This document shows positions 43,928 to 57,800 of a stretch of 64,000 bases of DNA, piece after piece. Positions within the stretch are counted from its first letter, which is position 1. Each line of letters opens with the position of its first letter. The translations under genes were made by a program, and so were the position numbers. The DNA lies in the NCBI GenBank assembly GCA_000727475.1, contig KL647299.1, positions 2,937,114 through 3,001,113 on the forward strand, given 5' to 3'. The notes under the pieces were generated by a model. The model saw only the letters and a program-made list of their open reading frames with translations, made no database searches and had not been told where the DNA came from. Source of the stretch: Sarcocystis neurona (lineage: Eukaryota; Apicomplexa; Conoidasida; Eucoccidiorida; Sarcocystidae).

Positions 43928-45702
43928 GCACTCATTTATGTGTATCTCTGTGTCACACGTGTGTATAAGTGTAATGTATAGATACAAATACCACCCATGT
44001 AGACATGTGCGTATACATAAAGATTTCCACATACCATATACACGCACAAATATAGATATACATACGGCGACATAAACCGTCTGAATATACATCTATATAT
44101 AGAGAGAGAAATACATGAGTTCCTTACATTTTCGCCAGTTCTGGTACAGGCCGAGTGTCTGGCAGTCCCTTCCTCACCATGCATCTGTATGTGTGTGCGT
44201 ATGGGTGGTCTCTACTGTCTTCTGTATAAACCTCTGTACCTATGTGTCTTCTTCTACTCTTTCTCTATCTATTTATATATATGAATGTTCACATACTTAC
44301 CTTTCTCCACAAGCTTAATTTTTTCTCCTTCTCTCTGTATCTCCATATACATATGTATGTGTCTCTCTGCATGCATATATATATATATATGTAAGTGAAC
44401 ACATAAGTATATGTGCGTATATATATATATACATTTGTGTGTGGGTGCCGTGGAGAGTGCGAAGAAGACCCTTCGTCCTCTTCTTCCTCGATAGGCCTGA
44501 AGATTGAGCTTCGCGAAGATACGTACGAGTAAAATTTCATACCTGCGGCGTTGATGAACAAATCAACCGCCAGAATCTTCGTGTGTATAATCCTACATGG
44601 GTATAGAGATACGTGTATATCTTTATATATACATGTATACCTGTGTATGTCTATGTATGTATATATATCTATCAATCTGTTACATACATATGTACATATA
44701 TATGTATATGTGTGCAAGTCGTCTATTCAGAAGGCATCTGCGTGCGTGTCTGCACGTGATGCTGATAGAACTATACGCAGGTACTTTGTGAATGCATGCA
44801 CGTATATGTATATACACAAAGCAAAGATACATGCACGAACATATATCTGTATATATTGCAAAGACACACGCGTATAAAGAAGTGTACATCCACTAGTAGG
44901 TCCTGGAACAGATACGGCTGCAAGCAGCCAAGCACCGCTGCCAAACGCCCGCGGCCAGGTGCTGATACGTATATATATATATATATATTGTTCACTTACA
45001 CGTACACACACACACACAGAGTCAACAGATATATATCTTATGAGATTCGCGAGTTTTTCTTACCTGCAACTCATTTTATCTTCTTTCTTAGTAGAGACGA
45101 AGATATTCATATACGTAGACGCACGTGCACGTGGTATCCTCGAACACAGGGAGGAAGAAGAAACAGGCGGCGTGCGTGGGCATGTCCTGCTAGGTGGCGT
45201 ATGCACGACCTGCCCGGCGATGGGGTGAGCAGCAGCAGTCGACGCTGCTTGTTTCTCCTCGCAGATACCTGGATCCCGTACACGCGGGTGTTGTGTGCAT
45301 GCTGTGTATATGTCTCGGCCGCTAAATGAAGTAGAGGCCGCGCTAACGTGAGATACGAAGCAGCAGGGAAGAACGACATCCATGCGGCTGCAGCTTGAAC
45401 GAGAAAAAACCAGCGCAGCAACGATCAGCGACGCCGCGCGCAATAAGAAACCAGCTGTTGCTGTATCATCCTGTGCTCTCCTGCGGTTCCTGCGTGCACA
45501 CTGCTGCCGCGCTGCTGCTGCTGCTGCTTCTCCGCTGTCCTGCTGCTTGTCTTCTGCGGCTGCTGCTGGTCCTCTATTTGACAGCTGATAATTGGCTGCT
45601 GCTGCTGCTGCTGACGCCCCTGTCTCTGCTACTTTCACGGCATTTTACTGCTACTGCTTCTACGACCGAGCAGCCACCAGTGTCGTGCATTGCTCTCTCC
45701 AG

Positions 45703-45865
45703 GGGCCTCACACACACTCTCTTTGAATGCCTCAAGCACGCTGTTGCTTCTTTCTTATCAAAAGCGCATTTTCAACAAGCAGAGAAATTACTCACTGCAG
45801 TGGGGACCATAGTTTGTGACGGCAAGTATTCCTACAGGCCGCTGCGGCAAGAGGTCACGTTTTAA
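45703..45865 (+). CDS. candidate exon with a repeat-helix look, unrecognised
   Basis: After the good acceptor CATTGCTCTCTCCAG the frame reads GLTHTLFECLKHAVASFL then SKAHFQQAEKLLTAVGTIV and ends at TAA 45863-45865. The pair of amphipathic helices resembles a tetratricopeptide unit, but this is only pattern. A possible internal donor (GGCAA/GTATTC) would end it earlier. It lies 46 bases from the end of a minus-strand frame. Confidence 0.3.
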
Positions 45866-45911
45866 CTTTGATGTATAAATCACGCTTAAAAAGCAGGACA
45901 GTATTTGTTGC

Positions 45912-46448
45912 CTAGTCGTTGTCGTCCATTACGATAGTGGCGCTGCGCCCGAGGCTGGCGGTGCCGCTTGGCGCTGCTGTTGCAGCCCTTGCTGCAAATA
46001 CTGCTGCTAGCGTTGCTGCTGTGATGCTGCTGCTGTTGTTCTCGCGGGAGTATGGTCGCTCTGGTGTCGTCGACTTGCGTCTGCTGCTGTTTTCTCTGCT
46101 GCGGCTGCTTGGCTTGCCACTCGAGATGCAGACTCTGCCGCCTTTTCTGCTGTTGCGGTCGTACTGGCTGCTACAGGGTTGCGCTGCTGCTGTTCCTGCT
46201 GCCCCTCTTGCTGCTGCTGTTGTTTTCGCTGCTGCGGCTACTTTCCTCGTTGCTGCAGCTGCTGGTGCTGCGGCGGATGTTGCTAATATCCGCGGTCTCT
46301 GCTTCTGCTCTGGCACCTCCGTGGCCTCAGTCTGCCGCTTCTGCTGCTGTTCTGTTTTTGCCGCTGTTGCTGCTTCTGCTACCATGCCTCCTGCTGCTGC
46401 TTCCTTCTGATGGCTGAGGCTACTGCTGCGCGCTTGATACTCTAGCAC
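45912..46448 (-). CDS. candidate minus-strand exon, unrecognised
   Basis: The frame runs from a Met codon at 46448 to a stop at 45914-45912. It encodes MLEYQARSSSLSHQKEAAAG, Ala/Gln/Ser-rich sequence and a plausible end ASLGRSATIVMDDND. The opposite strand is also open (45919-46410) but gives only Leu/Cys/Ala runs, which makes the minus reading slightly better. A further minus segment near 46800-46845, SVQDQLRRQYEYREYL, could be an upstream exon with donor GTGAGG. Confidence 0.25.
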   Translation of the reverse strand: MLEYQARSSSLSHQKEAAAGGMVAEAATAAKTEQQQKRQTEATEVPEQKQRPRILATSAAAPAAAATRKVAAAAKTTAAARGAAGTAAAQPCSSQYDRNSRKGGRVCISSGKPSSRSRENSSRRKSTTPERPYSRENNSSSITAATLAAVFAARAATAAPSGTASLGRSATIVMDDND

Positions 46449-47702
46449 GAGTTGCTTTCGTTGTCGTTTTCTTTGCCGTTGCGGTTTTCTTGTCTGCTGT
46501 GGTCATCCCGCTACTGCTGCTGCTGCTGCGCTTTCAGCTGTTGGTCAATGTGCTCCTCCTGCATTTCTGTTTGCTGCAGCTATTGTTGTCCCGGCTGTTA
46601 CCTGCGTGTCACTGCTGCTGCTGTGCTCTCGATCCTCAGTTGCTGCTGCTGCTGCTGCTTTCTTCCCTGGTGGTGCTGCAGGTGTCCTTCCTACCCACGT
46701 CCCCCCTGCTATGGCTGTTGGTGCTGCTGACCCTGTCTTGCTGCTGGTTGTGAAGCTCTGCGTGGCCGTACTCTGTAGCGGCATCTCTCCTCACAGGTAT
46801 TCTCTGTACTCGTACTGGCGTCGCAGCTGGTCTTGAACTGACAGTTGCTTACAGCACTGCTGCTATTGCTGCGGCTCCTGCTGCTGCGACTCCTGCTGTT
46901 CGACTACTGCGGCTGCGATAGTGACTTCTGCTCTTGCTTCTGATGCTGCTCTTGATGCCGCTGCTATAACTTTCACTCCTGCTACTGATGATGCTGCTAC
47001 TACTCCTGCCACGGCTGCCAGTCCTGCCGCTGCTGCTGTTGCGGTGATCGTTCCGGCTGTAGTTGCTGTGAGTCCTCCCGTTTGCTGAAGCACGGCAAAT
47101 TGTCCCCTTGATACGCTGTTTCCAGGAAGTTCTGTTTCTTAACTTCAAAAAATCTAGGGGCCTTTGTCCGAGGAGAAACACACATATATACCTCTGTTTC
47201 AAGGAGACATACAGATGTATATATATATACGCACATATGTGTGCCTCTCTATTTTACAGTATGCATCTATATATATGTATATGTTTTCACGTAAACATAC
47301 ATGTTTATATTTTGCAATGTAGATCTATATGCCTGATTCCATGGTCGTATACAGATACATGTACATGTATGTATGTATATATATATATATATATGTAGAC
47401 ACACATATGTGGCAGTACGCACATGCACGTGTATGTACACTTGCTCTTGACTACGCGGTGACGGTCTACAAAGTGAGTGCGGATGACCCCACGGTCACTA
47501 GCAGCGGACAGGCTGCAGCGTCGGAAGGGCAGCAGCCTCAGGCGAGTAGCAGCAGGGCGTCACAAAAGAGCAGCAGCCAGTGGCAGGAGCGGCGGCAACC
47601 AGCTGCAGGAATAGCAGCAGCAGGGCAGCGGCAGCACCGCAGGGCAGCGGCAGAGGGTCACTTGTGAACATACACCAGTGTGTTTCTCCGTATGTATAAC
47701 TT

Positions 47703-48257
47703 GTGTGTCTAAGAGGTACTCTATGTAGTGTGCGTGCATCCCAGGCGCATATAGACGGCCTTAGTGCGCAGCGGCGGGTAGACACTAGCGGCTGCAGCAG
47801 CAGCAAAGCAGCAGCACCAGAAGAGAGGCGGAGAGAAGAGCCGCAACAGCAGCGGCAAGCGGGGGCGCTCGAGACAGGAAGCTACTTCTACGCGCGGGCG
47901 GTCGGGTATATTTTCTATAAGGGAGAGTACAGCTGTGAAAGCTGGACTGATGCTGTCTGCAGAGGGATGTCGCAGCAGCATCACCAACACCAGCAGCAGC
48001 AGCAGCAGTACCGGCAGCCTCCGGTGTTCGAACGGCCTCAGCAGGAGCACCGCGGCGGCAGTTGTCGTGCAGGAGCAGCAGCAGTTCAGGCATCCCGTCC
48101 GCAGCAGCCGCAGGAGCGTGCTGTGGGAAGCAGCCGTACCAGCACCAGTGCCAGCAGCGCGGGAGTAGCAGCAACAGCAGCAGCACCGTCTGTAGCAGCA
48201 GCAGGGTCAGCCAGGGAAGCAGAGCGATCAATGAAAGCAGAGGGCCTCCTGTGCTGA
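47703..48257 (+). CDS. candidate exon region, unrecognised
   Basis: Within a CAG-rich open frame the segment GALETGSYFYARAVGYIFYK and GEYSCESWTDAVCRGM (about 47865-47975) is of ordinary complexity and looks like one tetratricopeptide-type helix pair. Gln/His/Ser runs follow to the stop at 48257. A small further piece, RESFREADLLQDARDA at 48602-48650, has a clear acceptor (TTTTTTCCTCAG) and a GTAATC donor. Product unknown. Confidence 0.25.
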   Translation: MCLRGTLCSVRASQAHIDGLSAQRRVDTSGCSSSKAAAPEERRREEPQQQRQAGALETGSYFYARAVGYIFYKGEYSCESWTDAVCRGMSQQHHQHQQQQQQYRQPPVFERPQQEHRGGSCRAGAAAVQASRPQQPQERAVGSSRTSTSASSAGVAATAAAPSVAAAGSAREAERSMKAEGLLC

Positions 48258-51018
48258 GGCAGCAGCAGCAGTAGCAGTAGCTGCTTGCGCAGCAGCAGAC
48301 GAAAACGAGGCTCGGCATCTGCTGCAACGGCAGCTCCAAGGGGAAAAAGAACAAGCAGCAGCAGCTGCATGAGAGTGACGAGACTATGCGTGGCCGTCGC
48401 TGCATTGGTGGAAGCGCGAGACAGTTGGGCAACCTGACGATTAATTTTTCTTATAAGTGTTGTCGAAGAGCTTGTGGCATTCGTCCAAACAACTCCGCTG
48501 ATGCACAGGAGTGCACTGTAACTTTTTCTCGTCTCGTCGTCTGTTAGCAGGTGTGTGTGTGCTGACGCGCGTTTTTTCTTAACGTCGAAATTTTTTCCTC
48601 AGCGAGAAAGTTTCCGTGAAGCAGATCTTCTTCAAGACGCACGTGATGCAAGTAATCTATCTATGAATCTCTACATACGTATATATGTAGAAGCTTTACA
48701 GATGATGTACGTAAGAAATGTAAAGTGGTGGGTCTGTGAACTGCAGCGACCCAACAGGGAACGGCAGTTGCGGCGCAGGAAAAAAAGAGACATGACACAG
48801 AAATATTCGTGTACGCAGATATCGCTGTGTTTGTTTTTGTTGTGTGTGTGTGTGTATGTATGTGTGTTTCCTCTTCCTGTACACAAGTCTTCTATATACA
48901 TATATCTATATCTGTATATATATATATATATATATTGGCTAGCAACGCCAAATAGCGAGCCACAGGTATATACATATATAAATATATATATATACGTTAC
49001 GCTCACGTGTATTTACTTGTATACTACTACACGAATACACATACACGTACATTACACCCTACATATATATAATATATACATATATACAAGTATATATGTC
49101 GTCGATCTATATATTGCATCCCTACGTCCAACCCTACATATATAGAGATGTCTACGTCAGACCCGCACCCACACATACATGTAAATAAACATAAATGTGC
49201 ATGTGTATGTGGTTGATGCGCAGGTATTCGTGTCCTCACGTCTTCTCCACAGAAGTCCGTTTTTTCTGTTCCCCCAGTTCATTTGTATTTAATTGTCGGC
49301 TACAGCCCCATACACCAACTCGCGTAAACTTATGTATGTACATACTACACTACACTTGCGTGTCCATATTTTACGTCCACAAGTACTTCTCTATACATAT
49401 ATTCCGATATTATATATCCCTACGTGTGCAGACGGATAGCACATACATCTACCCGTGTGCAGATATGACGAAGAAATACGTCTATATGTGGCTGCAGAGA
49501 CGTCACACTGCATGCGCCGCCCTCTGTGCGGTTGGAAGCGAAGAAACTTCGCATCATTTTTATTTCCGAGAGACGTGCACAGCAAGAAGGAGGAGGAGGA
49601 GGGGGCGGGACGAAGGAGAAGAACTTCCCTTCCCCCTTCGTGGGCGGGGAATTTTTGCGGGAAGTTTCATCAAAAAAAGTCGCGTGTGCCTGCCTGCCGT
49701 CCTGGACGACGAAGCGACACAGGGAAATACGTGGAGAAAAAAATCGCATGCACCAATGCATGTGCCCCACACAGAGACGTGTTTCCTGCGACAAAGGAAA
49801 AGTTCACTTCTCCCATGCGTCCCCTTTCTGCAAATAGAAACACTCCTCCCCACACCTACAGAAAAGTCACTCCTCACACACACACACACATGTATGAATA
49901 TGTAGTAGACATACGTACACATATATATAGATGATACAAGTGTCTGTATACATAGAGAGAGAAGCACACGCATATACATATATATGTATAGATGTAGAGA
50001 CGCGTAGTTTATTTGTAGACGTACTCTTGTTGGTATATTTCTTCCTCTTATCAAACGAAAAGACAGAGAAACACACACACATACACACACAGACGGAGAT
50101 ATATGTACACGTACAGAGAGAGACGGAGACACACATATACGGACACAACGAGACGGAGACGGAGACGTACGTGTGTCTACGTGTGTAGATGGCAACGCAT
50201 GCAGAGACATAGTTGGGGGACGTACAGGCGAAGAAATGAGAGAGAAAAAAAGAGGGACAATATTCACTCTGTCAATGAAACTGCAAAGTTTTTGTTGTCT
50301 TCTCGGAAATGCACCGCTTCGCACTTCTCGATCAACAACTTCTCTCCCCACAAACTCGGCATCTTCATCTATCAATGTTTCTCTACAAAAGCTACATAAA
50401 TGTCCAAATGTATACATATACATATATATATATATAGACAATATACTTTCTCTGTGTACACATACGTATACATATATGTAAATGACTGTATATATACATA
50501 TATACATATAGATGTGAACGTTATTTATATATATGTATGTAGAGGAAGTATAACGCGTATACGCGTATGTATATATATATGTTAGTGTACAGATGTATAT
50601 GACTCATCCTGGTTGGCGTCACTGTGCATATATATATGTATATAGAGAGAGACAGTGTCAGAAAAAGTCGACCGGGCGATAAAAAGAGAGAAAAGAGCGT
50701 TCGCTTTACTTTGACTCTGTAGGTAGCACACGTGTATTCCACATATTAGCTGGCGGAACTAAAAGAGCGTCAAAAGGCAGCAAGTAAAACTAGCGGTCGA
50801 CACAAAGAGAAGGGAATGTCCATCAGCCACGCAGCATCGTACCTTCCACGAAGCAGCTGTCGGGAAGAAGACACAAAAGAGGAGAACGAGGAAGAAGAAG
50901 AAGACAGAGGACGATGGAACGTTTCCCGGCAACACACAACCGCAGCACATGCAATTATCTCTCTCTTCCATGCATGCTGCTGCTGCTGTTGCTGTTGCTG
51001 CTACAGCTGCTGCTGTTG

Positions 51019-51746
51019 CTACTGCTGGCGCCGCTGTTGTCCGTCATGCTGCTGCTGCTGCGAAACGTCCCTGCTCTCTTGCTGCTGGTGACGTTCACCT
51101 TCTTTCTTTTCTCGCTGCTGCTCCCCTTCCTTCTCCTCCTCCTCCTGCTCCCCCTGTTGCGGCTGCTGCTCGTCCTGCTGCTGCTCCTCCTCCTCTTCCG
51201 CCTGCAGTTCGTCGAAAGCCTCGGACCAGAAGTCTTTCCACTCTTCTTCTTCCTCTTCTTTTTCTTCTCCTTTGTCTTCTTTTCCTTCATTTTTGACGTT
51301 GCTCTCTACATTTTCATCTGGTCCTTCCGCCCGCTGCTTCTTCACTTCCTCTTCCTGCTGCTGCTCCTCCTCCTCCTGCTGCGTCGCCGTCTTCTTCTTC
51401 TTCATCCGCAGCGGTGCTGCAGCATCTCCTGCTGCCTCTTCTTCTTCCTCTCCTTTTTCTCCGTCCACCGTCGTCAGCAGCACCCTCTTCTCTCCTGCCC
51501 GCCCTGCTGCTGCTTCTTCTCCCGTCTCCCCTGCCGCTCGCCTCCCTGACTTCCTTCCACTGCTGTTCCTGCTGCTGCTGCTAGTGCTGGTGCTGCTGCC
51601 GCTGCTGGTGCTGCCGCTGCTGCTGCCGTTGCTGCTGCTGCCCCTTTGTCTGCGCCTGCGCTCCTCCCGTAGCTGCGCGAGGATCGGCAGCTGCTGCTCC
51701 ACCACGCGTCGTTCCACGCGCTCTTCCACGTCTCGATACGTTTCCC
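51019..51746 (-). CDS. FCP1-like terminal exon: coiled coil and acidic tail
   Basis: The acceptor is GTGGGCGCATGCAG. The exon opens [20 protein letters not shown] followed by [11 protein letters not shown], a probable helix, then Ser-rich, Glu-rich and Gln-rich runs. [20 protein letters not shown] lies near 51190-51250, in keeping with the acidic C-termini of FCP1 proteins. The stop TAG is at 51021-51019. Codon phase matches the exon at 52769 exactly. Confidence 0.75.
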
Positions 51747-54700
51747 CTGCATGCGCCCACGCAAAAAAGACCCGCCGAGAGAACGAGAGAGAGGCAGATC
51801 CGACACATCTACAGAAAATTAACAGAAGAAAAGATTGAGAAAAGACTGCCGCCAAAATTACGAGTATCTACACACACGTGCCCACAGCGACCAGCAGCAG
51901 CAGCAGTCTCTCCTTCGCGACCGCCCCAGAGCCACGACGTCCTCGAGAAAGTCAACATCCACTCACACATACACGAACGCCACCCAAAATCGCCCCCGTG
52001 CGGCACCTTCTCTTTCTGCGTTTCTTTCGGTTTGCTGCCTTCTATCTGTCTGCCTACCCCACACTTGTCCTCCCTCGCTCGCCACGTATATCTATCACAT
52101 CATATACGCACACACGCACACAGCCACATGTCGCATGCGCGCGGCACTTTCTTTCTGTTCTCGTTGCCTTTCTCCGTCTTCTTCTTCTTCCCCTTATATC
52201 TGTCTACCTCTGTAAAGCGATACACAAAACACGTGGTGTACCTCTGTGTCGAAGTAACAGCAGACACAGCAGCAGCAGACTAACCCCACAACCACGTACA
52301 CGTAGCCAACCCCACCCCCCGTACACATATACATATAGAAAGGGAGGATAAATGTAGGTGTGTATAAAGGGGAATAAGTAGCCAGAGGAGCAGCGAGACA
52401 CAGACAAATATACACGTATACATATATGTTTGTATGAAGTGAGAGAGGGGCCTGGAGAGGTACATATACGTGTCTACTACGTACAGAGACCCATTTATAT
52501 ATGAAAGTGAACATGCATCTGTGTGTGTGGGGAGAGACGGAGACGGATGGATAGATAGAGAAGAACAAACCGAATACAGCGGGGGGGGTATTATAAAGGG
52601 AGAGAAGAGTAGACACGTGTCTAGTACTGACGGAGAGACGCTATACATGTGTACACAATATAGACAGCAAGTGCGAAGGCGAGGGAGACGTACACCCGTG
52701 TATTCACACGCAGATACGGAGACGCGGAGACGGAGACGGGGCGCAAAAGGAGCAGCAAAGTGTCTTACGAGACGGGAGAATGGAGTCTTCGACTTCCCAA
52801 AAGCTCCGGTATTTCCCTTCGCATCGACGGAATTCGAACGGCTCTTCGTCCGGCCGTCTGCAGGCGCGCAGCAGCAGATATTCGCATATCTGCGTTCGTG
52901 TTCTCCTCCTACTGTCGGTGTACGTATGCACGTATGTATTTCCCTTTCTTATGCATGCATGTGGATTTGTGTGAATATATGCGTATGCACACCTTTCTTC
53001 TAGACAACAAACACGTCTAGGAAAACGAGAAATAGAGAGGAAACTAATAAAGACGTGCAACGTAAAAATGTGTAGACATACACTTCTCTACATATATGAA
53101 GATACACAGACTAACAGAAATATCCGTGTGTAACACATAGAGTCATACGTATAGTTACACAGATAAATATATACATATTGGTGTCTATATGTATTCGTAC
53201 AGATATATGCGTGTATATATATACAAATGTAGATATTGATGGATATGTATGGATATACTTATCCTAATACATACATGTGTGTGTAGAGCGACGGACAGAT
53301 AGATAGATAAAGAGACGTGTGTATACATACAGATATTGAGTTGAACGTATATATACATACATACGTATATATTTATATGTACGTGTATGTATATATATAT
53401 AGGAGAAAAGTTTCGAATGTTCACATATGTAGGAGAAGAAGAACAGCTGGCATTCCTTTGACGGAAACGATCGACGAGGAGCTGCATGCAGAGTAGACCT
53501 GCGCGCGATTAGTGGGGTGTACGTACACCGCAGAGGACCAGCATCCACCAAGCGCAGTGTACGTACACACCACAAACAGTCAACGCCTGTGGCTACATAA
53601 ATACAGACAACGTAAATAGTCTTCGTATTTTATAATATTTGCATTACACATACATATAACAGACGTCATATTATATATATATGTTGCCTTATATGTATAT
53701 ATATAGGTAGGCGAATCAGACGCTCTCAATAATATGTAGGGATGAGGTGGTAGCGGCAGTCTTGGTGGCAGCAGCAGAAGAAAGAAGAAAAGCAGCCGGA
53801 AGCGTCTGCCGCAGAAGAAGTTCCGGGCAGTAGCGCATGCAGCAACGGCACGGCAAATTCGCCCTGCGACAAGAGCAGCAGCAGCAGCAGAAAGCGCAGC
53901 AAATGTCGGGCGACCGCAGCACCGGCAGCAGGGGCGCCTTCTCGACCAGCGGCGGCACTCCTTGTCGACGCAGCAGCAGCCGCAGGGGGAAGAAGAAGAG
54001 AACAGCAGCGGCAGGAGGAAGACGGAAACAGCAGCAGCAGCAGGAACAGCACTGCTGCTGCGGGAACAGCAGAAGGAAGCATCAGCTGACTTACTGCCAC
54101 GTGTAAAGGGCCTTCTCTAGCCACATAATGTGAGGCTGAAGAAAAAAAAGCAGCAGCAGCAGCAACACATGCAGCAGCGGCAAACACAGCCGCAAACGCA
54201 ACAGTTGCAGCAACCGCAACAGCAGGAGCAAACGCAACAGCAGCAGCACACGCAGCAGCAGCAGCAGCAAACGCAACAGCAGCTGCAAACGCGACAACAG
54301 CAATAGCAAACGCGGCAGCAAACGCAGCAACAGCAGCAGCAACAGCGGAAGGAGGGAGGCCAAGAGGAAAGAGTGCAAGTCAACGCTGTCTGTTTATGTG
54401 TAAAGTGAGTCCATACGACATACGGCAGCAGCACACACGGGAGCAATCAGAGGAGCGGCAGCAGCAGCAGATGCTTGCTGCAGCAAAATCGACTCAACAC
54501 TAGCAGCGCAATCCTACTTCACACCATCACAGGAAGTTACAACTGTGGTCTGCCCTAGATATTCTCGATAATATATGTAACTATCTGTCCATATTATATA
54601 CATATATATGCGTACATATATACATATATATATGTATGAATACATACATATGTATACACGTGTCTACATATACATACATACACGTATATGTATGCACCGC

Positions 54701-54803
54701 TAAAGTGTATTTCTGTAAACACGTATTCAGGCAATGCGAATACTCAACCATATACATACAAACCAAACTATATATATATATCCATATATATCCATACATA
54801 TCC

Positions 54804-54834
<31 letters not shown>

Positions 54835-57800
54835 GGTACATAGATCCACGCGCCTGTGTATCTCCCTCTGTCTACATGTATATATGTCGCTCTCTGTGAA
54901 GAGAAATATATATAGATAGTCCTCTTCATATATATACGTATATGTTGCAGCTGTGGTCACTATTGAACTCGGTCAGTGCTGTTTCGTAGTAGAACAGACG
55001 ACACGTCCTTCCTGAATTCACGTAAACTTGTGTATATACCACCAGCTGGAAAGCATCTACATATACATATACATATATATATATATATATATACACGCAT
55101 ATATGTGTGTCTCTCTATCTCTCCGGTGTGTCCCCTTTTCTTCTTCGCCTTCGCCTTCCTTTTTTTTCTCTGTGTTTGTCTCTGGCCTACTCGTGGAATG
55201 TTGAGGGCCCCGGCGCGATTGTACTTCTCGGTCACTGCAGCAACAGCAGACAAAAAATTTGCTGTTCATCCCTCCGTGCCCATTCGTCCGGTCGAAGGCG
55301 AGTCTTCACTTTGTCTGGGCCTTCCTACTACATATCCATGCTTGAAAGCAGAAGACACGTTGATCTTCGGACGCTTTGAAGACGCATGCAGATATACGAT
55401 AAAAGATGTATTTATCCGAACTTCCATTCATATAGAGACCCCACACCCACACCGATACGCACACGCATGCACATACAGAGACATTTTACAATCGCCACAT
55501 ATAACAGGGAGACACGGAGACGGGAAGGCGGCGAGACGGCAGCAGATGTGTGTATTTATGTGCCTAGAATCGAGTCTCCATATATTCAACTCTAGTACAT
55601 ATATAGACGTAAATTTGTACATACACATATACATGTGTATACGTGGTAGCAGCTTAGCATATATAGACACACATATGTATAAATATATAGTGTCTACGCA
55701 TATAATAGACGTATGTATCTACGCGAAGAGGCACGTGTACACACACACAGCTATATATGTGTGTGCACGGAAGGGTTTGCAGCAGCAGGTGAGAAAGAGC
55801 GAGTCTGCAGGAGGTGGGGGACGTCGGGTGCGGCATGCAGCAGCAGATGTTGCGGGTTGAAGATGCTCTTCTACGAGTTCCCAACTTTGCTGCACAGATG
55901 GGAGATATGACAGACAATACAGAAGATATGGCGCAAATACACCAGGCGTCCCGCCGTGCAGAGCTCGATACCTTGGTGCATGCGTCTGCATGCCGCATGC
56001 AGACGTGTAACTCGTGGGCGGATGAGAAGGGGCGATAGACAGCTAGACACAGCCGAGAAACAGAAAGGGTGAGGAAGCACCACAGAAGCGGAGAGAGAAG
56101 AGACGGGACAAAAGGAGGATAAAAAAAAGAGGGGAAGGGAGAGTGGGGAAGGGCAGGTTGGAGGGGGGAGAAATGCAGAAAGAGGGGACAAGGAGGGGAC
56201 GCGGACCTCGCGAGAAGACAGCTGCCATCACGTCCGCAGAAGAGCAGTAGCAGATCCACTTGCGCCGGCAACGGCAGCGGAACAAAAACAGAGAGGCAGC
56301 AGTTCAGGGAGCCGCAGCAGCCGCGCGCATTGCAGCACGAGCCCCAGCGGCACTGGAAGATGCGAAGAAGCAGCAGCACGAGGATGGGAAGAAGCAGCAG
56401 CAGCGAGATACGAAGAAGCAGCAGCAGCAGGAGGACGGGAAGAAGCAGCAGCAGCAGGCGAAGAGGAAGCAGCAGCAGCAGGTGTACACACAGCAGCAGC
56501 AGGTGTACACACAGCAGCAGCAGCTGGAGGATGCGAAGAAGCAGCAGCAGCATGGCACGCAGCAGCAGCATGGGAACAGCAGGAGGGGGAGACGCCTAAG
56601 AGGACGAAGAAGACAGGAAAATGCGGAGGAGAGAGAAGGGCGAAGAAGGAAGATACCTTTCGTGCAGAGAAGATGCGTGACGGTGGAAGGGCAGAAGTCA
56701 TCAACGACGGTCGCCCCCATTAGCTGCGCCAGGCGGGCGAGGTCTGTGTGAGTGAATTTTGTCAGCAGGTGGCCTTGCACCCCCGAGGAACTGAGCGTCA
56801 CCCCTGCATCCCCGCAGCAAAAAGTCAAAGACAGACACAAACGAAGAGAAAGGATTACATCCTGAGCTTGCGCGTCTTCCGTATATGGCGCGTCCCACAT
56901 TTATACGAATACACACATATATATATGTGTGTGGAGTATATGAGTATCGATGAAGAGACGAAGAAGCACCTTCTCCGAGCAGCAGGAGAAAGGAGGCCAC
57001 GAGAAGGTGGACTGATGGAGAAGCTGTTGAAACTGAGGAAGTTTTCGTCCCCCGTGTGTAGTTTCGCATGCCCAGGAGAAGACGCCTCTGCCAAAGTTGC
57101 TGCCCCGCGGACGCAGAAGTCGGCCGGTGGCCCCCGGGCAGGCGCGCGTCACACGAGACGCAGCGATCCACACACACGCCTGCAGCACACATGCAGGGGG
57201 GGACCTGCAAGAACAGCAGCACGAGGACGGGCGAAGCGAAAGGGAGACGGAGACGGGGAAGGGACCGGCAGCACGGCGGAGAGACACGAAGGGAGTTCAG
57301 GCGGGACAGTCAGGGGAGACGCGAAACGGACGGAGACGGGAAGAGAAAAGGAGACGAGACAGGGAGACAGCAGGAGAGACAGGAGCTCTCGAAGGGCGGA
57401 GGGACGAGGAGGCGACGCCACTTCATGTGTGGGGTCCTCCGCAGAAGAAGAGAAGTCGATGGAAGAGAACTGCAGCGAGACGCACAGGCAGCCGGGCCCT
57501 TCTTCTCTCCGTTTTTTGCAGCAGCACCCCGCGCAGAGAGACGGCGAGACACGGAGACACACGCAGCTTCCTCGCGCGGAGACGAGACACGCGCGGAGTT
57601 CACGCAGCCCCACACCGCGGGGCGAGGAGGCCGGGGAGGACGTCAACAGCAGCCACGAAGAGGAAGACGCACACTCACACACATGCACGGAGAAGAGAGA
57701 CGGCCACGTGCGTCTCCTCGCGAAGCAGTCCGCAGCCCTTTTTTATCCGATCCGCATGCATGCATGCAGCTACAGCAGCAGGAGACAGCAAGAGAACGAT

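Larger units (their letters stand above)
43928..51018. other. unresolved interval between two convergent genes
   Basis: About 7.1 kb lies between the ZW10 and FCP1 stop codons. It contains CTG/GCT-rich tracts at 45480-45640 and 45950-47090, CAG-rich tracts at 47780-48360, and TA/CA microsatellite at 44240-44450, 44600-44720, 47210-47410, 48880-49200 and 49900-50650. At least one more multi-exon gene may be present, on either strand. Candidate pieces are listed separately. I could not chain any two with matching phase and homology. Confidence 0.4.

Noticed and set aside
55814..56038. Plus-strand frame reading [20 protein letters not shown]
   Set aside because: It looked coding at first, but the minus strand here continues the FCP1 BRCT domain in the right phase, so this is probably its shadow.
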